NCBI RefSeq assembly: GCF_000519205.1 | Contig: NZ_JAFB01000043.1 | Location: forward strand, 1 to 64,000 | Length of the DNA stretch: 64,000 nucleotides | Direction of reading: 5' to 3' | From: Amycolatopsis taiwanensis DSM 45107 | GTDB lineage: Bacteria; Actinomycetota; Actinomycetes; Mycobacteriales; Pseudonocardiaceae | Shown here: one piece after another, positions 57,037 through 64,000 of the stretch | Position numbering within the stretch: position 1 is the first letter of the stretch | Layout: every line of letters starts with the position of its first letter | Notes under the pieces: model-generated | What the model was told of the DNA's origin: nothing | Databases searched by the model: none | Seen by the model: the letters and a program-made list of their open reading frames with translations, nothing else | Translations under genes and position numbers: made by a program

Positions 57037-57693
57037 GTGATCTTACCGATTTTCGGGGTAGCGGAGGGCCATTGGGAGACGCCGGGAGTGATTGTGCCGA
57101 TTGTCCTGCTCGCTGCGGCGGCCGCGGAGGAGTCCCCGCACGACACCGGTGTGCACCAGGTCGCCGCCCTGTCCGCGCGCACGGCGTTCGTGTTCATGTG
57201 TCTGGGCCTGTGCTGGGGGACGTTCACCAGCACAGGCTGGTTACGCCGGCTCACCGGGCGCCAGGCCACGCGCAGTAGCCACATGGTGTTCATAACGCTG
57301 GCACTCGGCTTCGCGACGATCCACGCCCTGGCGTTCTTGTTCATGGAAGACGAGCACATCGCCATCGCTGATCTCGTCATTCCCATGCATACCGACGAGC
57401 TGACGCTGGCGGTGGGCATCGTGGCGCTGGAAGTCATGTTCGCGATCGCACTGTCCAACCTGGCCCAAAGATGGTTACGGCAGCGGCTGTGGCTTCGGCT
57501 GCACCGGTTCGGGTACGTGGCGGTCACCCTGGGCGTGGTGCATTCGGTCGCCGGGGCCATGGCCGATGGCAATCTCGCGGCGCTGTGGATGTTCGGCCTG
57601 GCCGTTGCGGTGCCTACGGTGCTGGTGGTCGCCTTGCGGTTCCTGCCCACCAGATTCCTGACCGGCGCCGGACTGCTGAAGGTGGAGCGATGA
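57037..57693 (+). CDS. Ferric-reductase-like transmembrane (heme b) protein
   Basis: 218 residues with about six membrane helices (TAFVFMCLGLCWGTFTSTGW, MVFITLALGFATIHALAFLF, LTLAVGIVALEVMFAIALSN, LWLRLHRFGYVAVTLGVVHS). His residues in helix contexts (SSHMVF, TIHAL, PMHTD, LHRFGY, VVHSV) fit heme-b ligands of the ferric-reductase/YedZ-MsrQ-like domain. No flavin or NAD domain is fused. Start GTG 57037 or more likely GTG 57088 (GGGAG nine bases before). Its stop overlaps the ferredoxin start. Confidence 0.8.
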   Translation: MILPIFGVAEGHWETPGVIVPIVLLAAAAAEESPHDTGVHQVAALSARTAFVFMCLGLCWGTFTSTGWLRRLTGRQATRSSHMVFITLALGFATIHALAFLFMEDEHIAIADLVIPMHTDELTLAVGIVALEVMFAIALSNLAQRWLRQRLWLRLHRFGYVAVTLGVVHSVAGAMADGNLAALWMFGLAVAVPTVLVVALRFLPTRFLTGAGLLKVER

Positions 57694-57893
57694 GAAGCCC
57701 CCTTGCCGTGACCGTGGACAACTACCGCTGCCACCGGTACGGCTTCTGCCAGGCGGAAGCGCCCGGCAACTTCGACCTCGCCGAGGACGGCCGGCTCGAC
57801 TATGACCGCCGCCCACCGGCACCCGACCGCGATCGCGTGTTGATGGCCGCGCGATGCTGCCCGATGCAAGCCATTCATGTGGAGTCACGATGA
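57690..57893 (+). CDS. Single-cluster ferredoxin ([3Fe-4S] or [4Fe-4S])
   Basis: 67 residues. The cluster-binding segment is CHRYGFCQAEAPGNFDLAED, then GRLDYDRR, and the last Cys lies in MAARCCPMQAIHV. The CxxxxxC...CP spacing is that of ferredoxins serving actinobacterial cytochromes P450. ATG 57690 overlaps the previous stop (ATGA), and its own stop overlaps the next ATG. No P450 is nearby; the coupled partner is the heme membrane protein. Confidence 0.9.
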   Translation: MRSPLAVTVDNYRCHRYGFCQAEAPGNFDLAEDGRLDYDRRPPAPDRDRVLMAARCCPMQAIHVESR

Positions 57894-59167
57894 CATGGCG
57901 GAGTGAGCACATCGCGGTGGTGGGCGCCGGTCTCGCCGGCCTGCGCGCGGCCGAACGCTTGCGGGAAAAGGGTTTCGCGGGCGAGCTGACCATCATCGGC
58001 GGCGAACATCATCTGCCCTACCACCGTCCGCCGCTGTCCAAACAGTTCCTCGCCGGCGAACTGGGCGCCCGCGACCTCGCGCTGCCCAGTTACGTCGACC
58101 TCGACGCGGACTGGCGTCTGGGCACCCCCGTCCAGCGCCTGAACCCGGCCGAACGGCTGCTGTACGTGCACGGCGAGCCGCCGCTGTCCTACGACGGTCT
58201 GGTCATCGCCACGGGTGTCCGGTCACGCACGCTCCCTGGGGCGCCGCATCGCCATCCGCGGGTGCACATGTTGCGCACCATCGACGACGCGGCCGCGCTG
58301 CAACGCTCTCTGGCCACTTCGGACGGTCCGTGCGTGATCGTCGGCGGCGGGTTCACCGCGTGCGAGCTCGCCTCGACCGTGCGCGAGCTCGGCCACGAGG
58401 TGATCCTGGTGTCCCGCTCCCGTGTTCTGCTGGGAAAGGCCCTCGGACCGCCGGTCGGGCGGGCGGTCGCGGACCTGCATCGCGACCACGGGGTGCAGGT
58501 CCATCTCGGCACCGAGGTGCGGAACTGGGTTCGGAACGAGTGGGGCATCGGTGTCCACCTGAACAACGGCAAGTTCATCGTCGCCGGTTGTGTCGTGCTC
58601 GCCGTGGGCGGCGTGCCCGAGACCGACTGGCTCTACGGCTCGGGCGTCGACATCTCCGACGGAGTGCTGTGCGGGCCGACGTGTCACGTGGCCGGCATAC
58701 CGGACGTGGTCGCCGCCGGTGACGTGGCGCGCTGGCCCAACCGCCGCTTCGGTCCCACGCCGCGACGGGTCGAACACTGGCTCAACGCGGTCGAAATGGG
58801 TCGTGCGGCGGCGGAAAGCCTGCTCGCCGGCCGGGCGGCAGCCAGCCCGTTCCAGCCGATGCCACGGTTCTGGTCCGAACAGTACGGGGTGCGGTTCCAG
58901 GCGGCGGGCGTGCCGACTCTCGGGCGGCGCATGGCCCGTCTCTCCGGGGACGCCCGCACCGGTCCGGGCGTCATCGGCTACCTCGCGCGGGACACGCTGG
59001 TCGGCGTGCTGGGCCGCGAAAGCCCGCGGGCGATGCTGCGCTGGACGGAACGGCTGGCCACCTCGACGGTTCCGGTGGACGCCCATGCCCAGCAGCGGGC
59101 AAAACCGCGTGCCCAGGCCCCGCGCCCCGGCCGGCGCGAGTGGACCGAGGCCCGGTTCAGCGCCTGA
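57890..59167 (+). CDS. FAD/NAD(P)-dependent ferredoxin reductase
   Basis: 425 residues. FAD loop: IAVVGAGLAGLRAAERLREK; YHRPPLSKQFLAGELGARDL is the ferredoxin/putidaredoxin-reductase signature. NAD(P) loop: PCVIVGGGFTACELASTVRE. DVVAAGDVARWPNRRFGPTP is the FAD-binding end. The C-terminal extension (about residues 395-425) is Arg/Pro-rich. ATG 57890 overlaps the ferredoxin stop by four bases. It would pass electrons from NAD(P)H to the ferredoxin and from there to the membrane heme protein. Confidence 0.92.
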   Translation: MTWRSEHIAVVGAGLAGLRAAERLREKGFAGELTIIGGEHHLPYHRPPLSKQFLAGELGARDLALPSYVDLDADWRLGTPVQRLNPAERLLYVHGEPPLSYDGLVIATGVRSRTLPGAPHRHPRVHMLRTIDDAAALQRSLATSDGPCVIVGGGFTACELASTVRELGHEVILVSRSRVLLGKALGPPVGRAVADLHRDHGVQVHLGTEVRNWVRNEWGIGVHLNNGKFIVAGCVVLAVGGVPETDWLYGSGVDISDGVLCGPTCHVAGIPDVVAAGDVARWPNRRFGPTPRRVEHWLNAVEMGRAAAESLLAGRAAASPFQPMPRFWSEQYGVRFQAAGVPTLGRRMARLSGDARTGPGVIGYLARDTLVGVLGRESPRAMLRWTERLATSTVPVDAHAQQRAKPRAQAPRPGRREWTEARFSA

Positions 59168-59334
59168 TCTCGCATACCGACCACACTTGTGGTTGACAAT
59201 TTTTCCACGCCCGCGTGGTGACGCTACGATGATTTTGCGGCCCCGCGGACCGGGACCCCGCCCGCAGGCCGTCCAACCAGCCGGAACCGAGACCGGCGCG
59301 ATTCCACTGTGGACGAGCCATAACCGTTGCGGCG

Positions 59335-59375
59335 GTGGGGGTTCACGGCCCGCGCGCCGGGCCGCGAACCCCCAC
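59335..59375. terminator. Hairpin downstream of htpG
   Basis: GTGGGGGTTC and GAACCCCCAC (59335-59344 and 59366-59375) enclose a nested GGCCCG/CGGGCC stem. It lies 15 bases past the htpG stop. Confidence 0.8.
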
Positions 59376-59390
59376 GGCTAGTCCAGCCTG

Positions 59391-61271
59391 CTACAGGGCC
59401 CGCTGCAGGTGACCGCTGAGCAGCCGGGTGAACCGGGCCGGGTCGTCCAGCTCGCCCCCCTCGGCGAGCAGGGCCATGCCGTAGATCAGCTCGGCCGTTT
59501 CCGCCAGCCCGGTGTCGTCCTTGCGTTCGCGGTGGGCGTCGCGCAACCCGGTCACCAGCGGATGCGTCGGGTTGAGCTCCAGAATCCGCTTGATGGCGGG
59601 CAGATCCTGGCCCATCGCCCGGTACATCTTCTCCATCATCGGGCTCAGCTCGTGAGTGTCGCCGACGATACAGGCCGGTGAGGTGGTCAGCCGGGAGGAC
59701 AGCCGGACCTCCTTGACGCCCTCACCCAGCGTCTCCGTCAGCCAGGACAGCAGCTCGGCGAAGTCCTCCTGGCGCGCCTGCGTCTCCTTCTTCTCGTCCT
59801 CGGTATCGAGGTCGACCTCGCCCTTGGCGATCGACTGGAACTTCTTGCCGCCGAACCCGGCAACGGCGTCCACCCACATCTCGTCGATCGGGTCGGTGAG
59901 CACCAGCACCTCGAACCCCTTGGCCCGGAACGCTTCCAAATGTGGCGAGTTCTCGATCCTGGTGCGGGACTCCCCCGTCATGTAGTAGATGTGCTCCTGA
60001 CCCTCCTTCATCCGCTCCACGTACTGCGCGAGCGTGGTGGGCTTTTCCGGATCATGGGTCGAATCGAACGAAGCGATGTCGAGAATGGCGTCGCGGTTGT
60101 CGAAGTCGTCGAGCAGACCCTCCTTGACCGCGCGCCCGAACTCGCGCCAGAACGTCGCGTAGTCGTCCGGCTTCTCGGTCATCATGGACTTGACCGTGGA
60201 CAGGATCTTCTTCACCAGGCGGCGGCGCATCAGCTGGATGTGCCGGTCCTGCTGCAGGATCTCGCGCGACACGTTCAACGACAGATCCTGCGCGTCGACC
60301 ACACCCTTGACGAAACGCAGGTACTCCGGCATCAGCTCTTCGCAGTCGTCCATGACGAACACGCGCTTGACGTAGAGCTGTACGCCTCGCTTCCGTTCCC
60401 GCATGAACAGGTCCAGCGGCGCGCGGGACGGAAGGAACAGCAGCGCCTGGTACTCGAATGTTCCCTCGGCCCGCAGGCGGATGGTCTCCAGCGGGGCGTT
60501 CCAGTCGTGGCTGAGGTGCCGGTAGAACTCGGTGTACTCGTCTTCGGTGACCTCACTGGCCGGGCGGGCCCACAACGCCTTGCGCGAGTTGATCGTCTCC
60601 GGCTCGCCGCCGTCCTCCGGGACCACGCGGACCGGCCAGGTGATGAAGTCCGAGTACCGCTTGATGATCTCGACCAGCTTCTCCCGCGCGGTGTAGTCGT
60701 GCAGGTGCTCCTCCGGATCGGCCGGCTTGAGGTGCAGGGTCACCGCGGTGCCCTGCGGGGCGTCGGAGACCGGCTCGATCGTGTAGGTGCTCTCCCCGCT
60801 GGACTCCCAGCGCACACCCTCGGCCGATCCCGCCCGCCGCGTCACGAGCGTGACCTTGTCGGCGACCATGAAGCTCGAGTAGAAGCCGATGCCGAACCGC
60901 CCGATGAGCTCCTGGGAACCGGCGGCGTCCTGCGCCTCCTTCAGCTTGCGCAGGAACTCCGCGGTCCCCGACTTGGCGATCGTGCCGATCAGGCCGACGA
61001 CCTCGTCTCGGGCCATGCCGATCCCGTTGTCGCGCACGGTGAGGGTGCGCTTGTCCTTGTCGACCTCGATGTCGACGTGCAGATCGCTGGTGTCGGCAGC
61101 CAGTTCCTTGTCCCGGAACGCCTCCAGCCTCAGCTTGTCCAACGCGTCGGAGGCATTGGACACCAGCTCCCGCAGGAAGGTGTCCTTGTTGGAGTAGATC
61201 GAGTGGATCACCAACTGCAGCAGCTGACGTGCCTCGGACTGGAACTGAAGCGTCTCCACGTGGGCGGTCAC
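59391..61271 (-). CDS. htpG: Chaperone HtpG (Hsp90)
   Basis: 626 residues, cytosolic ATP-dependent chaperone. GHKL ATPase motifs: [60 protein letters not shown] and [20 protein letters not shown]. The middle domain contains the catalytic Arg region [20 protein letters not shown], and the C-terminal dimerisation domain is full-length. GTG 61271 begins 93 bp after the MerR-type regulator gene in the same direction. The heat-shock neighbours (Hsp20, J-domain) fit. Confidence 0.96.
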
Positions 61272-61364
61272 CCGTCTTCCTTTCGGTGTTGTTCGGTTTG
61301 CACAGGTATTCGGCCCGATTGCGCCGGCGGGAAATCGTATCCGGCGCCGCGCGGCGCGGACTCC

Positions 61365-61688
61365 CTAGTGGTCGCCGTCGTGCTGGTCAAGTTGCCGCCG
61401 CAGGGCGACGATCTCGTTCTCGGCGGTGGCGAGGCGGTCCTGCAGGCCGACGATTCGGGCGGCCGCGGCGAGGGTGTGCACCTCGTCGAGCTGGGCCCGA
61501 AGCCGCACCACCAAGGCCATCTGCCGCCGTGAGTAGCGGCGGTGCCCGCCGTCCGAGCGCTCCGGCCGAACCACGTCGGCGGCGTCGAGGCTGCGCAGGA
61601 ATGCCTCCTGGACACCGAGCATCCGAGCGGCCTGCCCGGTGGTGAACGCCGGGTAGTCCTCGTCGTCGAGCCTCCCCAGATCAGTCAC
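61365..61688 (-). CDS. MerR-family (HspR-like) heat-shock regulator
   Basis: 107 residues. HTH: AFTTGQAARMLGVQEAFLRS, then LDAADVVRPERSDGGHRRYS and RRQMALVVRLRAQLDEVHTL. This is the MerR N-terminal domain with a HspR-like 'R(S/T)x..GxRRYS' wing; a short C-terminal helix follows. GTG 61688. It sits upstream of htpG and divergent from hsp20, with two direct repeats at 61728 and 61751 that are probable binding sites. Confidence 0.88.
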   Translation of the reverse strand: MTDLGRLDDEDYPAFTTGQAARMLGVQEAFLRSLDAADVVRPERSDGGHRRYSRRQMALVVRLRAQLDEVHTLAAAARIVGLQDRLATAENEIVALRRQLDQHDGDH

Positions 61689-61727
61689 AACACTCCTCGA
61701 AACGTCCAACCCCACCAGCCAACCAGA

Positions 61728-61768
61728 CAATCTACCGTCGAGACTGGTGGCAATCTACAGTCAAGACT
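61728..61768. promoter_or_regulatory. Two direct repeats, putative operator of the MerR/HspR-like regulator
   Basis: CAATCTACCGTCGAGACT (61728-61745) and CAATCTACAGTCAAGACT (61751-61768), 16 of 18 identical and 23 bp apart. Each contains TCT...AGA half-sites. They lie between the regulator and the divergent Hsp20 gene. The sequence differs from the HAIR box of Streptomyces HspR. Confidence 0.65.
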
Positions 61769-61906
61769 ATAAAATTCGGTATAGCCCACGGCCTGCCGTC
61801 GGTGGCTCTTCCCGACGGGTACAGGGCCGGGACCAACGGGTACCCCATGGAGGTCCGCCGCCCAGCCGGGGTGGCGACAGCACGAAAGGAGAAAGGGGCA
61901 GTGGCG

Positions 61907-62338
61907 ATGTTGATGCGTACCGATCCGTTCCGGGAACTCGACCGCCTGACCCAGCAGTTCTTCGGCGCCACCGGCACGCCAACCCGGCCGGCTGTGATGC
62001 CGATGGACGCCTACCGGTCCGGCGAGGAGTTCGTGGTCCACTTCGACCTGCCCGGCGTGTCGCCGGACTCGATCGACCTGGATGTTGAGCGCAACGTGCT
62101 CACCGTCAAGGCCGAACGCAGCCCCGAGTACGGCGAAGGCGCCGACGTACAGGTGGCCGAACGCCCGCGAGGGGTGTTCTCGCGGCAACTGTTCCTCGGC
62201 GAAAGCCTGGACGCCGAGCACATCAAGGCTTCCTACGACGCCGGGGTGCTCACCGTCCGGATCCCGATCGCCGAACAGGCCAAGCCCCGCCGCATCGCCA
62301 TCCAGGGCGGTGGCGAAGCGAAGCAGATCAACCCGTGA
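61907..62338 (+). CDS. Hsp20-family small heat-shock protein
   Basis: 143 residues. MLMRTDPFRELDRLTQQFFG is the N-terminus of Hsp18-type proteins. The alpha-crystallin domain includes SGEEFVVHFDLPGVSPDSID, then LDVERNVLTVKAERSPEYGE, RGVFSRQLFLGESLDAEHIK and ASYDAGVLTVRIPIAEQAKP (A-x-x-x-GVLTVRIP). ATG 61907 (GTG 61901 possible), with AAAGGGG eight bases upstream. Divergent from the MerR-type regulator. Confidence 0.94.
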   Translation: MLMRTDPFRELDRLTQQFFGATGTPTRPAVMPMDAYRSGEEFVVHFDLPGVSPDSIDLDVERNVLTVKAERSPEYGEGADVQVAERPRGVFSRQLFLGESLDAEHIKASYDAGVLTVRIPIAEQAKPRRIAIQGGGEAKQINP

Positions 62339-62458
62339 CCGCAGCGGAAGCAATCGACAGCCCGGCCCTGCGGCAGGAGGGCGTGGTATCCCCGGCGGCG
62401 GGGCCGAGCCCTTGCTTCCGGCCGGGCGGTTCCCAGGTCGACTCCCGAAGGTTTCCCG

Positions 62459-62782
62459 ATGAGCGCGCGCCGGTCCTCCCCGCCGCCTGATCCCCACGCC
62501 GTCCTCGGCGTCAGCCCGGACGCCGGCCAGGCCGAGGTCACCGCGGCGTACCGGCGGGCGGTGCGCGCCTGCCACCCCGACACCGAACGGCCGGACCCCG
62601 AACGACTCGCCGCCGTGATCGCCGCATACTGGGCGCTCCGCGAACCCGAGGACGCCGAACCCGCGGCCGGGGACCGGCCGTCCACCGGCACCCCCATTCC
62701 GGTCCGGATCCACCGGCAAGGCCCGGCCCGCCGGCCGGACCTGCGCGCCGGACCAGTGCGCTACCACGGTCGGCGCCCATAG
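62459..62782 (+). CDS. Small J-domain protein
   Basis: 107 residues. DPHAVLGVSPDAGQAEVTAA, then YRRAVRACHPDTERPDPERL is a J-domain with the HPD triplet that stimulates DnaK ATPase. AAVIAAYWALREP closes it; the C-terminal 40 residues are Pro/Arg-rich and unstructured. ATG 62459 with GAAGG upstream. It lies 120 bp after hsp20 in the same direction and may share its regulation. Confidence 0.87.
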   Translation: MSARRSSPPPDPHAVLGVSPDAGQAEVTAAYRRAVRACHPDTERPDPERLAAVIAAYWALREPEDAEPAAGDRPSTGTPIPVRIHRQGPARRPDLRAGPVRYHGRRP

Positions 62783-62876
62783 CCCCACTCGGCGCTGTGG
62801 CCAGAGTCGATGCCGGTTGTCCGGACACGCCCCCGGAGTACCTTCCGGATCACTACGCCATACCGGAGGAGGACTC

Positions 62877-63728
62877 ATGGACATAGGCATCGGCCTGCCG
62901 GCCCTGCGGCCCGACCCGGAGCTGTCGATCACGGCCTGGGCCCGGCGCGCCGAGGAGCGCGGCTTCGCCAGCCTCGGCACCATCGACCGCCTCGTCTACG
63001 ACAACTATGAGCCGTTCACCGCGCTGGCCGTCGCGGCCGGAGCGACCTCCCGCATCCGGCTGACCAGCGGCATCCTGCTGGCTCCCCTGCGCGCCGACCA
63101 CGCGCTGTTCGCCAAGTCCGTCGCCACCCTGGACCGGCTCAGCGGCGGCCGGCTCACCCTGGGGCTGGCCCCCGGCGGCCGGGAGGACGACTACACCGTC
63201 GGCGGTGTCGACTTCCGGCGCCGCGGGAAGCTGCTCGACGCCCTGCTGGAGCGGGCCGTTCAGCAATGGGAGCACCCCGATGACGGCGTCGGCCCGGCAC
63301 CCGCCACACGCGGTGGCCCGCCACTGCTCTTCGGTGGCAACAGCGAGGCCGCCCTGCGCCGCATGACCGTTCACGGTGTCGGCTGGGTGGGCGGCGCCTC
63401 CGGTGTGGCGGACTTCCGCGCCTTCCTCCCGACAGTCAGGCAGGCGTGGCAGAACGCGGGCAGGGCGGGGGAACCACGGCTGTTGGGCACCGCGAACTTC
63501 GCGTTGGGGCCGGACGCCGAGCAGCGCATCCGCGACCGCATTCTGCACTACTACGCCTTCGCCGGCGAGTACGCGCAGCGCAGCCTGACCGCCGGCCTCA
63601 TCACGCCCGACCAGGTGGCCCGCGAGGTCGCCGCCTACGCCGAAGCAGGCTGCGACGAACTCCTCCTCATGCCCAACGGCGGCGGACTGGAGCAAGTGGA
63701 CCTGCTCGCCGATGCCATAGGGCTGTAG
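62877..63728 (+). CDS. Luciferase-like (LLM) F420/FMN-dependent oxidoreductase
   Basis: 283 residues, TIM-barrel fold. MDIGIGLPALRPDPELSITA; GFASLGTIDRLVYDNYEPFT; RIRLTSGILLAPLRADHALF, then AKSVATLDRLSGGRLTLGLA; EAGCDELLLMPNGGGLEQVD near the end. The usual cofactor is F420 or FMN; substrate unknown. ATG 62877 has GGAGGAGG six bases upstream. It stands alone, convergent with the threonyl-tRNA synthetase. Confidence 0.88.
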   Translation: MDIGIGLPALRPDPELSITAWARRAEERGFASLGTIDRLVYDNYEPFTALAVAAGATSRIRLTSGILLAPLRADHALFAKSVATLDRLSGGRLTLGLAPGGREDDYTVGGVDFRRRGKLLDALLERAVQQWEHPDDGVGPAPATRGGPPLLFGGNSEAALRRMTVHGVGWVGGASGVADFRAFLPTVRQAWQNAGRAGEPRLLGTANFALGPDAEQRIRDRILHYYAFAGEYAQRSLTAGLITPDQVAREVAAYAEAGCDELLLMPNGGGLEQVDLLADAIGL

Positions 63729-63741
63729 CCGGGCGCGCCTG

Positions 63742-64000
63742 TCAGGAGCCGTTCCACAGGCTGGGGCTGCGGGCATCGACGAGAGCAGCGATGCGGGCCA
63801 GCGCCTCGGCCTGCGGCAGGGGTTCGAGCCGCCGCCCGTCACGCAGGCGTACCGAGACCTGCCCACCCGCGGCCTCCCGGGCGCCGATGACGAGTTGGTA
63901 CGGCACCAGTCTCCCCGCACGGATACGGGCGCCCAGACTGCCGCGCTCCGGACCGGCGAGCTCCGCTCGTAGCCCCAACTCGGCGCACCGCCGTTCCACG
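63742..64000 (-). CDS. thrS: Threonyl-tRNA synthetase, C-terminal end (cut by window edge)
   Basis: The last 86 residues are in the window. The sequence LRAELAGPERGSLGARIRAG, then RLVPYQLVIGAREAAGGQVS and VRLRDGRRLEPLPQAEALAR matches the anticodon-binding domain end of class II Thr/Pro/His-type synthetases, best the threonyl type (L..RI......PY.LV.G..E...G.V.VR). The rest lies beyond the window, so the length and catalytic core cannot be judged. Confidence 0.8.
   Translation of the reverse strand, partial: VERRCAELGLRAELAGPERGSLGARIRAGRLVPYQLVIGAREAAGGQVSVRLRDGRRLEPLPQAEALARIAALVDARSPSLWNGS

Noticed and set aside
59193..59230. TTGACA followed by TACGAT after the ferredoxin reductase gene
   Set aside because: The spacing is 26 bases, too long for a sigma-70-type promoter, and no gene follows in that direction.

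Overview
The window is chromosomal DNA from a high-GC, mycelial-type actinomycete. A Pseudonocardiaceae member such as Amycolatopsis is my best guess, inferred from gene content and style rather than from any database search. Pointers are RbpA behind a SigR-type promoter, group ECF41 and ECF42 sigma factors, several luciferase-like flavin/F420 oxidoreductases, a split Lnt/polyprenol-phosphomannose synthase pair, and a KstR-like box ahead of a steroid-dehydrogenase-like flavoprotein. No rRNA, tRNA, CRISPR array, plasmid origin or phage module was seen.

Layout. 1-1.1 kb is a decayed segment: the N-terminus of an IS701-type transposase runs off the left edge, and a frameshifted gene remnant follows. 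1.1-25 kb is accessory: many divergent regulator/enzyme pairs (HxlR with zinc-free MDR reductases, LysR with a SnoaL-like protein or an MFS exporter, TetR with an FAD monooxygenase or an amidohydrolase), most with clear palindromic operators. It also holds an ECF41 sigma factor opposite its AhpD-like partner with matched promoters, an internally deleted methyltransferase next to a divergent MtnA-like isomerase, and two candidate unexplored modules. The first module (9.5-11.6 kb) pairs a protein bearing an N-terminal VQA...GGVH amyloid-like motif with a protein that looks like an isolated kinase N-lobe. The second (21.5-23.1 kb) pairs an internally duplicated protein with an AbiEii-type nucleotidyltransferase.

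25-44.5 kb is more housekeeping in character: a TnsA-like remnant, then glycerophosphodiesterase, thymidine kinase, rbpA, polyprenol-phosphomannose synthase, lnt, an amidohydrolase, a lysine-2,3-aminomutase-like radical SAM enzyme, PHP-type PolX, an MGDG-synthase-like glycosyltransferase coupled to a DMT exporter, an SGNH hydrolase, a PemK/MazF toxin-antitoxin pair, an Lrp regulator with an M24 peptidase, and a 5'-3' exonuclease.

44.5-57 kb returns to accessory genes: KstD-like and berberine-bridge-like flavoproteins, SDR/TetR and hydrolase/WYL pairs, remnants of a GDSL esterase and perhaps an SSB tail, an ECF42 operon (reductase, DGPF protein, sigma factor) and a secreted repeat protein. 57-59.2 kb is a translationally coupled operon of a heme-type membrane protein, a ferredoxin and a ferredoxin reductase with no cytochrome P450. 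59.4-62.8 kb is a heat-shock cluster (htpG, MerR/HspR-like regulator, Hsp20, J-domain protein). The window ends with an F420-type oxidoreductase and the C-terminus of a threonyl-tRNA synthetase.

Start codons were chosen from Shine-Dalgarno spacing, coupling overlaps and family N-termini; uncertain ones are stated. Functional names rest on motifs recognised by eye.
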